Positions 17,346 through 25,530 of a stretch of 64,000 bases of DNA are shown one piece after another; position 1 is the first letter of the stretch; every line of letters begins with the position of its first letter. Origin of the DNA: Verrucomicrobiota bacterium (GTDB lineage Bacteria > Verrucomicrobiota > Verrucomicrobiia > CAIQCK01); contig JACRJX010000040.1 in the NCBI GenBank assembly GCA_016235595.1, positions 284,538 to 348,537 of the forward strand. Reading direction: 5' to 3'. The notes under the pieces were generated by a model, which saw only the letters and a list, made by a program, of their open reading frames with translations, was not told where the DNA came from and did no database searches. The translations under genes and the position numbers were made by a program.

Positions 17346-17771
17346 CTACGGTGTCCCCTGCCCCATGAATTCCATGAACCACGCCGGCGGGCGCGTCGGC
17401 TTGCCGCTGGCGTCGAGGAACGCGTGGATCGTATAGCCGCGCGCCACCGCCGCGCCATTCTTCGCGTGGGCTATCTCGTAATCGAACCGCACCCGCGCCC
17501 GCCCGAACATCGCCAGTCTGCACGTTATTCGCAATTCGTCGTCGTAGCGCGCGCGACCGACGAACTCGATGTGCGTCTCGACCAGCGGCAGGAACAGTCC
17601 GCGCTTCTCCATCTCAGAGTAAGGCAAGCCGACCTTGCGCGTCATCTCCGTGCGCGCGCATTCGAACCATTCCAGCACGCGCGAATTGTAGAAGCCGCCC
17701 ATTTGGTCCGTCTCGCTGTAGCGGACGCGCAATGTCGTGACGTTTTCGATGGCGCTCATGGTTGTGCGCAT
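17346..17771 (-). CDS. Acyl-CoA thioesterase, hot-dog fold (YbgC/4HBT type)
   Basis: 141-residue single hot-dog domain that would hydrolyse short- or aromatic-acyl-CoA esters. VRYSETDQMGGFYNSRVLEWFECARTE carries the family's aspartate (TDQMG is the variant of the usual TDxxGHV) and helix; FVGRARYDDELRI and VARGYTIHAFLD are typical strands. ATG at 17771 chosen because GGAG lies 7 bases upstream; an alternative start is 17759. Probably co-transcribed with the HAD gene behind it. Confidence 0.85.
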   Translation of the reverse strand: MRTTMSAIENVTTLRVRYSETDQMGGFYNSRVLEWFECARTEMTRKVGLPYSEMEKRGLFLPLVETHIEFVGRARYDDELRITCRLAMFGRARVRFDYEIAHAKNGAAVARGYTIHAFLDASGKPTRPPAWFMEFMGQGTP

Positions 17772-17962
17772 TATCAAGCTCCGAGGCTATCCTGTCTACA
17801 ACTGACAGTTGGCGAATGCACCCCATCTCAAACACCGGGAAGGTTTTTGTGCTTGTTGCAGTGCGAGCACGGGCATAGCCTGCGCCCTGTTCAATCGTGA
17901 AAGCAACGATTTTTACGGACTGTGCGTCGGCGTATCCACACCTGCGCGCAGGGAGCACTTCG

Positions 17963-19453
17963 ATGAAATCGAATGCTTGCCCACCTCGGTCAGCCACTCC
18001 AGTTAGAAGTTCCGCGCGACGGACGCTACCATTGATTCCTGTAGTGATGCTCGCCCTTGCCTGCGATGTCCTTGGACAAACGCCCTCGCACAACAAGGAG
18101 GTTCCCGTGGCCACGGAACGAAACAACACTCATGCAGCGCCGTCCGGTTATGAAATCTTCCAAAGCAGTGACGCAGGGGTTTTCTTGTTCAAGCCCGTCG
18201 GCTGGCAGGTCTACTCCGGGAACGGAATGATCGTCCTCAAACCCTCGCGGGAAAGCCCTCACAGCGTTCTGCTTTACCCGGTATTCAAGGTTTCGCCCGC
18301 CGCCAATGGTCTGGCGTTCCTGCGCAACCTCTATGAACAACTGCGGCTTCAGCACCCAGAAGCGGTTCTTGAGTCCAAACAAACCAATCCGGACGGTTCC
18401 TTGTGTCTTCTGAAAGTCGCCTACCGTGACCCGCAACAAGGCACTGCGATTCGCGCCGTACACCTTGTCAGTAAAGGCGCGGACACGGGCTTGTTTTCCT
18501 GCTATCAGGCGCCCGTCGCCCAATTCGATCCTCAGGCCTCAGCGATGTGCACAGCAATACGCAGTTTGAGGATTGCGAGCGCGGCGTTCTACAGAGCTGC
18601 TGGCGGGGCCAGTGGATTTACGACGGAGCAAACCGCCCGTGGCCCGGCGGTGATGAACGCGCCAACAATTGATGTAAGCCGCCTCCAAATGACGCCTAGC
18701 GTTGACGGCACGATGTTCGTGGCAGTCCCGCCTGGTTGGGCTGTGGGCGGCGGGAATGTTTCCTTGGTGGCAACCTCTCCAGACGGACGAATGGGTGTCA
18801 CAGCCACCCACGATCATCAACCGCACACCATGGATGTGCGCGCTTACCTGCTCAACCACCTCATGCCTTTCTACCGCTGCACCAACACCACCATCACCCA
18901 ACAAGAACGAGATGATTTGCTTATTCGTTCGCAAGCCGCCTTGGGTCTGCCAACCAATGCCGCGAGATTCCAAGGAACCACCATCCACAGCACGGGGATC
19001 CCCATCAATTACGCCATGCTGGTTTATGCCACGCAGACCTCTGCAGTCAGTGGTTACGTAGGCACGCTCGGTTTCTATGCCACCCCCGATTTGTATGCGC
19101 GCAACATGGGAGTTCTTTATTGCATGGCCTCGTCCATGCAACCGAATCGCGAACTGTGCATGGCCAACTTGAAAAGAAACCTCGATGGACTTGCCGCGGC
19201 GTCTCGAACCATCTCCCAAACCGGCGATGTGGTGTCTCAAGCCATTCGGTCCAGCACGGCCAATATCAACCGGGCCTTTGACAAGTATAACTACTACCTT
19301 GCTGGCGAAGAGGCGCGGTATTCCCCAAGCGAGAACCGAGTTTTTGTCATGGACTCACAACTGGGACAGTATGCCGTCAATCCGCGATATCCACAGGAGG
19401 CTTTGACCGACGTGCCCGCTCATCTGTGGGACAAGCTTCCACACGAACGATGA
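17963..19453 (+). CDS. Exported protein with two tandem related domains, unknown function
   Basis: 496 residues. ATG at 17963 has GGAG 7 bases upstream; the frame extends to 17897 without support. A late-starting hydrophobic segment (LPLIPVVMLALACDVLGQ, about residues 22-40) after an Arg-rich start looks like a signal peptide or lipobox (LALAC). Two related domains follow: about residues 60-200 (VFLFKPVGWQVYSG ... CTAIRSLRI) and 235-400 (MFVAVPPGWAVGGG ... LYCMASSMQ), both opening with a 'PxGW' strand turn and containing the 'DGxxxV' middle. I do not recognise the family. The next small gene overlaps its stop by ATGA. Confidence 0.65.
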   Translation: MKSNACPPRSATPVRSSARRTLPLIPVVMLALACDVLGQTPSHNKEVPVATERNNTHAAPSGYEIFQSSDAGVFLFKPVGWQVYSGNGMIVLKPSRESPHSVLLYPVFKVSPAANGLAFLRNLYEQLRLQHPEAVLESKQTNPDGSLCLLKVAYRDPQQGTAIRAVHLVSKGADTGLFSCYQAPVAQFDPQASAMCTAIRSLRIASAAFYRAAGGASGFTTEQTARGPAVMNAPTIDVSRLQMTPSVDGTMFVAVPPGWAVGGGNVSLVATSPDGRMGVTATHDHQPHTMDVRAYLLNHLMPFYRCTNTTITQQERDDLLIRSQAALGLPTNAARFQGTTIHSTGIPINYAMLVYATQTSAVSGYVGTLGFYATPDLYARNMGVLYCMASSMQPNRELCMANLKRNLDGLAAASRTISQTGDVVSQAIRSSTANINRAFDKYNYYLAGEEARYSPSENRVFVMDSQLGQYAVNPRYPQEALTDVPAHLWDKLPHER

Positions 19454-19710
19454 CCCCGGCCACTGGAAACGAGGACGATCCCATGAACTGCAAGCCACAA
19501 TTTGAAGTGGTTGGCTACGACACCTTCTCCGGAGAATACTATCATGTGAGTCGCCATTTCTTTCTGTGGACTGCACGCATTGCCGGACGACTATGCCTCT
19601 GGAAAATTCGCCGGATGCAACCCGACAAAACAACCGGTGGACAAGCAGGCATTCAGGACAAGGTCTTCATCATGATCCCCAAAGGGGAAATGATAAATGT
19701 GCGACCATGA
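19450..19710 (+). CDS. Small hypothetical protein, coupled to upstream gene
   Basis: 86 residues from the ATG that overlaps the previous stop (ATGA); an internal ATG at 19483 has GAGG 8 bases upstream and may be the real start (75 residues). It has aromatic and basic stretches (GEYYHVSRHFFLWTARIAG, CLWKIRRMQ) and no recognised domain. The coupling suggests a partner of the two-domain exported protein. Confidence 0.45.
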   Translation: MTPATGNEDDPMNCKPQFEVVGYDTFSGEYYHVSRHFFLWTARIAGRLCLWKIRRMQPDKTTGGQAGIQDKVFIMIPKGEMINVRP

Positions 19711-19775
19711 CCCATTGGAGCGAGCCGTGTTGAACTGTCCGGTCGCAAACAATTCCTGCGGCGCCAATACGTCAT

Positions 19776-20777
19776 CTACATCCGCACCAGCGCCGAGCCC
19801 CAGACGAAACCGGAGCCGAAGGCGACCAGCAACACGAGTTTGCCGCTGCTGACCATGCCTTGCTTCCGAGCCTCGTCGAGCGCTATCGGCAGACAGGCGG
19901 AGGCGATGTTGCCGTGGTCCTCGACATTGATGAACACCTTTTCCTTCGGTGTGCCGGTCTTCTGAACAACCACTTCAAGCATCCGCAGGTTCGCCTGGTG
20001 CGGAATGAGCACATCCACGTCGTTCATCGTCAGGTTCGTGGCCTTGAGCGCCTCGAACGCCGCGTCGGTCATGCCCGCCACGCCGTTCTCGAACACCGCC
20101 TTTCCATCCATGCGGAAGTGAACACGGCCCGCGTCGATGTCTTCCTTGGTGATGTGCTCCATGCGGCCGAGTGCGCTGCCGGGGGCGGCAGTGTAGAGCG
20201 CCTTTGCACCACGGCCGTCGGCATGGATGCCAGTCCAGAGCACGCCGCGCTTGTCGTCGTCGCACGGCCCCATCACGACCGCGCCCGCGCCGTCGCCGAG
20301 CAGGATGGCGATGTTGCGGCCGTCGTTGGAGCAGTCAATGCGCTTGGAAAGAACCTCGGAGCAAACGATGAGTGCATGGCGGAACTTGCCGGTCTTGATG
20401 AACGCGTCGGCCATCGCCATGCCATAGAGCAGGCCGGTGCATTGCTGGCGGATATCATACGCGGCGACGCCGACCAAACCGAGCTTCGCAGCGAGGAAAC
20501 AAACACAACCCGGATCGGCGTGATCGGGCGTGATGGTGTTCATGATGAGCAGGTCGATGTCGCTCATCTTCAACCCCGCGTCGGCCACGGCGGCTCGCGC
20601 GGCGAGCGCGCCGAGATCAGAGGCGCTGACATCCGCCTCAGCGTGATGCCGGCTGCGGACGCCGGTGCGCTCAACGATGAACTTGTCGGTCGTTTCCATC
20701 ACCTTCTCGAGGTCGAAGTTGGTGGTGAGCTTCGGCGGCAGATAGCTGCCGGTGCCGAGGATGCAAGAGTGAGTCAT
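19776..20777 (-). CDS. fabH: 3-oxoacyl-ACP synthase III (KAS III)
   Basis: Condenses acyl-CoA with malonyl-ACP, the first step of a fatty-acid elongation cycle. 333 residues; the catalytic triad is complete: Cys113 in QQCTGLLYG, His in IPHQANLRM and Asn in DHGNIASA. TLTGDGAGAV-type glycine loop appears as LLGDGAGAVVMG. It is the last gene of the minus-strand cluster from 25.4 kb, separated from the MBL gene by a heptanucleotide repeat that leaves no obvious ribosome-binding site before the ATG. Because it stands away from other fab genes it may load a special starter rather than serve bulk fatty-acid synthesis; that is inference. Confidence 0.93.
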   Translation of the reverse strand: MTHSCILGTGSYLPPKLTTNFDLEKVMETTDKFIVERTGVRSRHHAEADVSASDLGALAARAAVADAGLKMSDIDLLIMNTITPDHADPGCVCFLAAKLGLVGVAAYDIRQQCTGLLYGMAMADAFIKTGKFRHALIVCSEVLSKRIDCSNDGRNIAILLGDGAGAVVMGPCDDDKRGVLWTGIHADGRGAKALYTAAPGSALGRMEHITKEDIDAGRVHFRMDGKAVFENGVAGMTDAAFEALKATNLTMNDVDVLIPHQANLRMLEVVVQKTGTPKEKVFINVEDHGNIASACLPIALDEARKQGMVSSGKLVLLVAFGSGFVWGSALVRM

Positions 20778-20781
20778 GGGT

Positions 20782-20923
20782 GGTCCGTGGTTTGTGATTC
20801 GTAACTCGTAACTCGTAATCCGTAATTCGTGATTCGTAATCCGCGGTCCGTAGTCCGTACCCGTGGTCCGAGTTGCAAATCACGAATCACGAATTACGGA
20901 TTACGAATCACGAGTTACGAACT
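20782..20923. repeat. Inverted array of heptanucleotide repeats
   Basis: From 20782 to 20858 eleven 7-bp units of the type RRYYCGT run in tandem (GGTCCGT, GGTTTGT, GATTCGT, AACTCGT twice, AATCCGT, AATTCGT, GATTCGT, AATCCGC, GGTCCGT, AGTCCGT). After a spacer of about 23 bases, six units on the opposite strand follow (ACGAATC, ACGAATT, ACGGATT, ACGAATC, ACGAGTT, ACGAACT; 20882-20923). The two arms can form a long cruciform or RNA hairpin. The right arm supplies the stop codon of the MBL gene; the left arm borders the fabH start. Confidence 0.9.
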
Positions 20924-21838
20924 CATTCCTTCATGCTTCAGCGAGTTCTTTATCAACAAGCTGCAATTCTTCTGGAAGAAGTCCACGGGCAACGAGCCGG
21001 TCACAGCGTGAACCTCGATGCCAAGTTCGCCGGCGAGAGCACGCGGGTCTTTGCCGCCCTTGACAGCATCAATGATCCGCTTGTGGTAAGCCTCGGTGGA
21101 GGCGATCGCGCCTTCGAAATACTTCTTCACCTCGTCCGCGCCGGAGATGACGGCGTTATGCGCGAGGCAAACGACTTCCGCCCCGAGCGCGGCAAGCCGC
21201 CGGTTGGAATTCATGCAGGCGGTGTAGTCGCTGAAATACATCGGCCACCATGTCTTCGTGGCCGGCATGTAGAAGCCCGTCACGTCGGCGACGATGGCGA
21301 TCTTCTTCGTCGGCTCGAAGAAGCTGAGGCTGCAGTCGCTGTGGCCCGGCGTGGCGATGACGTTGAACTTGAGTCCACCAACCGTGACGACATCGCCCTC
21401 CTTGAGCACGCGATCCACCGCCATCTTCAGTTCCGTCAAAGGCTGCGGTTTCTGGTTTTCTGTGATTGCGCCCTTGCCGAGCAGCCATGCGGTCAGCGCG
21501 CTGTCAATCTTGGTGAAGAAGCCAATGGCTTTCTCGTTACCCATCGTCGCTGCGGCGATCTGCGACGCGAGCACTTGCGCGCCGGGAAACGTCTTTCGAA
21601 ACGCCGGCACGGCCATGACGTGGTCAGGATGACCATGCGTGACGACGATCTGTTTCACACTCTCAGGCGCGACACCGAACTGCGCGAGCTGCGCAGCCAA
21701 CACCGGACCGCAAGGGCCAACACCGCCCTCCACCACCGCGGCCTCGCCGCCGTCTTTGACGAGGTAGATGGGATAGTCAACCGTGCCGAGCATCAGCAGG
21801 TTGTCGGTAACTGCAACAGGCGGATTGTTAATGATCAT
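20915..21838 (-). CDS. MBL-fold metallo-hydrolase
   Basis: 307 residues with the metallo-beta-lactamase zinc motif VVTHGHPDHV, then TPGHSDCSLSF and FYMPATKTW, VCLAHNAVISG. Related to glyoxalase-II-like hydrolases; substrate unknown. The final codons and stop (MSS, then TAA) lie inside the heptanucleotide repeat, so the native C-terminus has been replaced or trimmed by the repeat. Member of the minus-strand cluster with the dehydratase-like genes, 107 bp after the Gfo/Idh/MocA gene. Confidence 0.85.
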   Translation of the reverse strand: MIINNPPVAVTDNLLMLGTVDYPIYLVKDGGEAAVVEGGVGPCGPVLAAQLAQFGVAPESVKQIVVTHGHPDHVMAVPAFRKTFPGAQVLASQIAAATMGNEKAIGFFTKIDSALTAWLLGKGAITENQKPQPLTELKMAVDRVLKEGDVVTVGGLKFNVIATPGHSDCSLSFFEPTKKIAIVADVTGFYMPATKTWWPMYFSDYTACMNSNRRLAALGAEVVCLAHNAVISGADEVKKYFEGAIASTEAYHKRIIDAVKGGKDPRALAGELGIEVHAVTGSLPVDFFQKNCSLLIKNSLKHEGMSS

Positions 21839-21945
21839 GATAATTCTCGTGTTTGGGACCGCATCATCTACCGAATCCGCAGCCCAGCAGCAAGGCTACA
21901 ATACGCCCTGTCGCTAATCGAGCGCGGATGGGCAACACCCGTTGT

Positions 21946-23310
21946 TCAGAGGCTGAGATCGTAGCCGGAGCGTGGCGCGAACTTCAGCCACTGATTCGCT
22001 TCGGGGCAATTGCTGAACTGCCGCTTGTCATGGTCCCAGCGAAGTTCCTTTCCGGGGAACCGCAGCGCGATGCAGCCGAGCAGGATGGCCTGCGTCATGG
22101 GAACGGCATACTCGAACTTGCTGCCCGGCTTGGCCGTGTCGCGAGCCTCGGCGGCCCTCAACCACTGGTGGTAATGGTCGCAGCCTTCCAGCTTCTTCAT
22201 TTCAGTCCGCCAGAAGGTTTCCGCATCCTTGACAGCGGGACCATAGGGTTGGCCCGTCAACGCCATCGGAATCGGTGGCGACGCATGGGAACCTCCGATG
22301 GCGGTCATCTTGGAACCGATGATCATGCAGCCGTTGGAGCCAAGCTGGAGCTTCGGATTGCTGCCCTCGGGATTCGGCGGCAGTTTCTTGCCATCGTGCC
22401 ACGTCATCTTCAGGCCCTTCGGACAGAGTTTCGAGCAGGGGAATGTGTAATCAATAATGGACCATTCCGGATAAGCGATTCCAACCGGCGCTGACACCTC
22501 CGCCTTGACGCTATCGGGCAAACCGAGTTTCAGAATCCAGAAAGCCGGGTCCATGTTATGACAAGCCATGTCGCCCAGCGCGCCGGAGCCAAAGTCCCAC
22601 CAGCCCCGCCATTTGAACGGAACATACGCCGTAGAAAACGGCCGCGTCGAAGCAGGCCCAAGCCAATTCTCCCAATCCAAGCCCGCCGGCACCGGCTCTC
22701 CTGCGGCCATCTCCGTCATCCCCTGCGGCCAGATCGGGCGGTTGGACCAGACGTGAACACGCTCGATCGCGCCAAACGCGCCGTCGTTCATCATCTTCTG
22801 CCAGAGAAGCAATCCCGCGCCAGCGTGGCCCTGATTACCCATCTGCGTGACCACGCCATGCTTCTTGGCGGCGTCGAGCAGCACCTGGCATTCTTGGAAA
22901 GTCCGCGCCAGCGGCTTCTGCACATAGACATGTTTGCCGCGCCGCATCGCGTCCAACGCAGCCACCGCATGGACGTGGTCGGGCGTCGAGACAACCACGC
23001 CGTCAACCTCCTTCTCGAACTTGTCGAGCATCTTGCGGTAGTCGGTGAACTTCGGCACGTCGGGATGTTCCTGGAACGACTTGGCTGCGCGAGCCGGGTC
23101 CACGTCGCACATCGCCACCAGTTTCGCGCCGCCCTTGAGCATGCTGTTCATGTCGCCGGCGCCTTTGCCACCGCAGGCGATCTGGGCAAAACGGAACGTG
23201 CCTCCCGATGACGCGGCCGGAGCTGCGCGCAGCAATGACGGGCCGCTGAAGGCGAGAACAGTTGCGGTGGATTTGAGGAACGAGCGACGAGAGAATGCAG
23301 CAGTTTTCAT
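21946..23310 (-). CDS. Gfo/Idh/MocA family oxidoreductase with Tat signal
   Basis: 454 residues. Tat signal SRRSFLKSTATVLAFSG, NAD-binding domain (RFAQIACGGKGAGDMN, VAMCDVDPARA), family lysine motif VYVQKPLA after STPDHVHA, and C-terminal sheet domain with GDMACHNMDPAFW. The ATG overlaps the stop of the activator gene by ATGA, which fixes the start at 23310. Same export type as the paralogue at 7738 but the two are clearly different sequences. A Tat-exported oxidoreductase translationally coupled to a cytosolic radical-type activator is an odd pairing. Confidence 0.88.
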   Translation of the reverse strand: MKTAAFSRRSFLKSTATVLAFSGPSLLRAAPAASSGGTFRFAQIACGGKGAGDMNSMLKGGAKLVAMCDVDPARAAKSFQEHPDVPKFTDYRKMLDKFEKEVDGVVVSTPDHVHAVAALDAMRRGKHVYVQKPLARTFQECQVLLDAAKKHGVVTQMGNQGHAGAGLLLWQKMMNDGAFGAIERVHVWSNRPIWPQGMTEMAAGEPVPAGLDWENWLGPASTRPFSTAYVPFKWRGWWDFGSGALGDMACHNMDPAFWILKLGLPDSVKAEVSAPVGIAYPEWSIIDYTFPCSKLCPKGLKMTWHDGKKLPPNPEGSNPKLQLGSNGCMIIGSKMTAIGGSHASPPIPMALTGQPYGPAVKDAETFWRTEMKKLEGCDHYHQWLRAAEARDTAKPGSKFEYAVPMTQAILLGCIALRFPGKELRWDHDKRQFSNCPEANQWLKFAPRSGYDLSL

Positions 23311-24092
23311 GATTTGATGGTTCGATGATCTTCCATTGCCAGCAGCGCCGCGCCAAACGCGCCGGTGAGCTGAGGGTCGGGTGGAACGTGAACGGGACGG
23401 CCGTAGGCTTCGCTGAACATCCGCACGAGGCACGGGTTGTGCGCCGCGACACCGCCGGTCATGACGATATCTCCGTGGGCTGTATCCATTTCCTGGAGCC
23501 GTTTCACAACCGAGTGGAACGCGCCCCGGACGATGTCCTGGACTTTCTCGCCGGTGCGAATCTTGGAGAGAATCTCCGTGGCGGCAAAGACGGTGCAGAA
23601 GCTGCCGAGTGTGACCTCCTTCTTCGATTGCGCGGCAAGTTTGTCGAGTTCGCCGACGTCCAGCGCAAGCCGCAACGCAATTTCCTCCAGAAACGCCCCG
23701 GTGCCCGCCGCGCACTTGCGGTTCATCTTGAAGCCGACGCGCTTTCCGTGCGCATCGAGATGGATGACCTTGCTATCTTGCGCGCCGATGTCTATCACCG
23801 TGATCTTCCGTTGGAAGTAGTGCCATGCGCCCTTCGCGTGACACGTGATTTCCGTCATCGTCTCATGCGCCCACGGCACGTTGTCGCGCCCATAACCGGT
23901 CGCGACGGAGCGCACGATATCCTCGCGGCGGATTTTCGCAGCCGTCAACGCATCATTGAGGACCTGCTCGGAGACGGCGGCGTAGTCCACGCCGGAACGA
24001 CGCAGGCCACGACCGACGACCTTGCCGGTCTCGTCGATGATGGCGAGTTTCGCCGAGGACGCACCGATGTCTATGCCGCAGAAGTAGTGCAT
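23307..24092 (-). CDS. ATP-dependent activator of 2-hydroxyacyl-CoA dehydratase-like enzyme
   Basis: 261-residue member of the BadF/BadG/BcrA/HgdC ATPase family. Homodimers of such proteins hold one [4Fe-4S] cluster and push a low-potential electron into a partner enzyme on ATP hydrolysis. Seen here: GIDIGASSAKLAII phosphate loop, VIDIGAQDSKVI, the cluster cysteines in KCAAGTGAFLE and GSFCTVFAATEI, and TGGVAAHNPCLV. Length fits HgdC and E. coli YjiL. It follows its presumed partner (24111-25352) by 18 bp and overlaps the next gene by ATGA. Confidence 0.92.
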   Translation of the reverse strand: MHYFCGIDIGASSAKLAIIDETGKVVGRGLRRSGVDYAAVSEQVLNDALTAAKIRREDIVRSVATGYGRDNVPWAHETMTEITCHAKGAWHYFQRKITVIDIGAQDSKVIHLDAHGKRVGFKMNRKCAAGTGAFLEEIALRLALDVGELDKLAAQSKKEVTLGSFCTVFAATEILSKIRTGEKVQDIVRGAFHSVVKRLQEMDTAHGDIVMTGGVAAHNPCLVRMFSEAYGRPVHVPPDPQLTGAFGAALLAMEDHRTIKS

Positions 24093-24110
24093 GAAAAGGC
24101 ACGTCCTGCG

Positions 24111-25352
24111 CTACTTCTGCTCCAAGCCTTCCACGAACGCCTGGATGTTGGTCTTGGCCTGTTCCTCGGAATAGAGACGCAGGTCGTTGAGATCGCCGTG
24201 AATGACGATGTGCGGGATGCCGAGTTTCGCGTCGAGTCGTTCCGGCATCTGGTAGCGGTTGTTGGAGTTGTTCGGACAGGTCTTGGAATCGTGATAGATG
24301 ATGCCGTTGACCTTGTATTTGCGGGCCATCTGCTCCATGTAGGCTTCCTTGGCGTCCTCGCTGCGGCAGATAAAGAGCCGGCAATAGGCGCGCGCCATGC
24401 TGCGGAAGGGATCATTGGGGTCGAGATCCTCGAAGATCCAGCTGTTGCAATAGGTCGAAGCGACAACGGCAGTCTTGAGGCTGGAGAACTGCGTCGAAAG
24501 ATCACGCAGCTTGCCCCACACCGGCATGCCGTCCCAGTAGATGCGGAACTTCTCGTCCGGCACTGCGGCGACACCGTCGGCCACGCGCTGCTTCAACTCC
24601 GCCAGCAACGCCTCGTAGTATTGGATCGCGCTTTGTGTGCCGCGCAACACAACCGCGGGACCCATCTGGATGGTGCCGTCAAAGAACGTGATCGGCGCGG
24701 GCACAGCAGCAGCGGCTTCGAGCACTCCCTTCCAAAGGTCGGTGCAACGCCGCGAGAGCTGCACAATTTCCTTGAGCCGGCCCATGTCGAGCTTCTGGCC
24801 GGCCACCTTCTCCAGCGTTGGCACGAGCGCCTCGGTCTGGCGGGCAATGTCCTCGATGATTGGTTCGTCGAGGTCGCCTATCGAACGCGGCGTATGGATG
24901 CCGATGCACGGCACATTCCATTCGCGCGCGTAGAACTGGAACCAATCCTTCACGTCACGGCATTGGTTGGTGTTATAGACCAGCACGTCAGCCTTCGGCA
25001 CGCCGGACATGCCCATCTTCTTCAACGGCGTCTCGCCCTTGAGATAAGCGCCAATGTCGCTGGTGAGATAGGAACAAATGTCCGGCGAAAACCCGCGGGC
25101 GTTGGCCAGCGGGATGACGTCCGTAGCCATGCGGGACGCGCCCAGCATCGCGCCGTGGTTTTCCGGGAAATAGACGTTGAAGCCGAGTGCGTGGAGCAAC
25201 TCCGCCGGGCCGACGCTGGTGCACCAAGCGGTCTTTTTGCCCTGCTTAGGGCCGTTTTCGAGTTCCGCGAAGTAATTACCCATCACGGTCCTCATCATCT
25301 TCGTCGTCTGAAGGTCCTTCCGTTCAGGTGCGGCAGCAGTTTGTGTTGTCAT
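24111..25352 (-). CDS. 2-hydroxyacyl-CoA dehydratase-like iron-sulfur protein (HgdB/YjiM family)
   Basis: 413 residues. Members bind an iron-sulfur cluster and carry out ATP-driven reductions or dehydrations with the activator next door. Family features: SVGPAELLHALGFNVYFPENHGAM, VLVYNTNQCRDV, STYCNSWIFEDL, FICRSEDAKE and YHDSKTCPNNSNNRY; six to seven cysteines are available as ligands (about residues 44, 93, 131, 305, 330, 337, 364). Only one such subunit is encoded, whereas true dehydratases are alpha-beta pairs; this matches YjiM or double-cubane-cluster proteins, which are homodimers. First gene of the minus-strand cluster. Substrate unknown. Confidence 0.85.
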   Translation of the reverse strand: MTTQTAAAPERKDLQTTKMMRTVMGNYFAELENGPKQGKKTAWCTSVGPAELLHALGFNVYFPENHGAMLGASRMATDVIPLANARGFSPDICSYLTSDIGAYLKGETPLKKMGMSGVPKADVLVYNTNQCRDVKDWFQFYAREWNVPCIGIHTPRSIGDLDEPIIEDIARQTEALVPTLEKVAGQKLDMGRLKEIVQLSRRCTDLWKGVLEAAAAVPAPITFFDGTIQMGPAVVLRGTQSAIQYYEALLAELKQRVADGVAAVPDEKFRIYWDGMPVWGKLRDLSTQFSSLKTAVVASTYCNSWIFEDLDPNDPFRSMARAYCRLFICRSEDAKEAYMEQMARKYKVNGIIYHDSKTCPNNSNNRYQMPERLDAKLGIPHIVIHGDLNDLRLYSEEQAKTNIQAFVEGLEQK

Positions 25353-25530
25353 ATGTGTATGTCGTGAAGCTTAAACGTGTAGCAGCAAAGCCCCGCCGTC
25401 GCAAAATTAAAAATCGCAACAACAGGAAGAAGAAAGTGCGAGACGGTTGGATATCTTGACGCTTGGCTCTGGTACTTCCACCTCTTCTCCCTTGTCACCC
25501 GGCGTCCCTCACGGCAAACTCAGCCATAAC

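Noticed and set aside
20782..20923. CRISPR array
   Set aside because: Units are 7 bp with no spacers and an inverted second arm; no cas gene is near.
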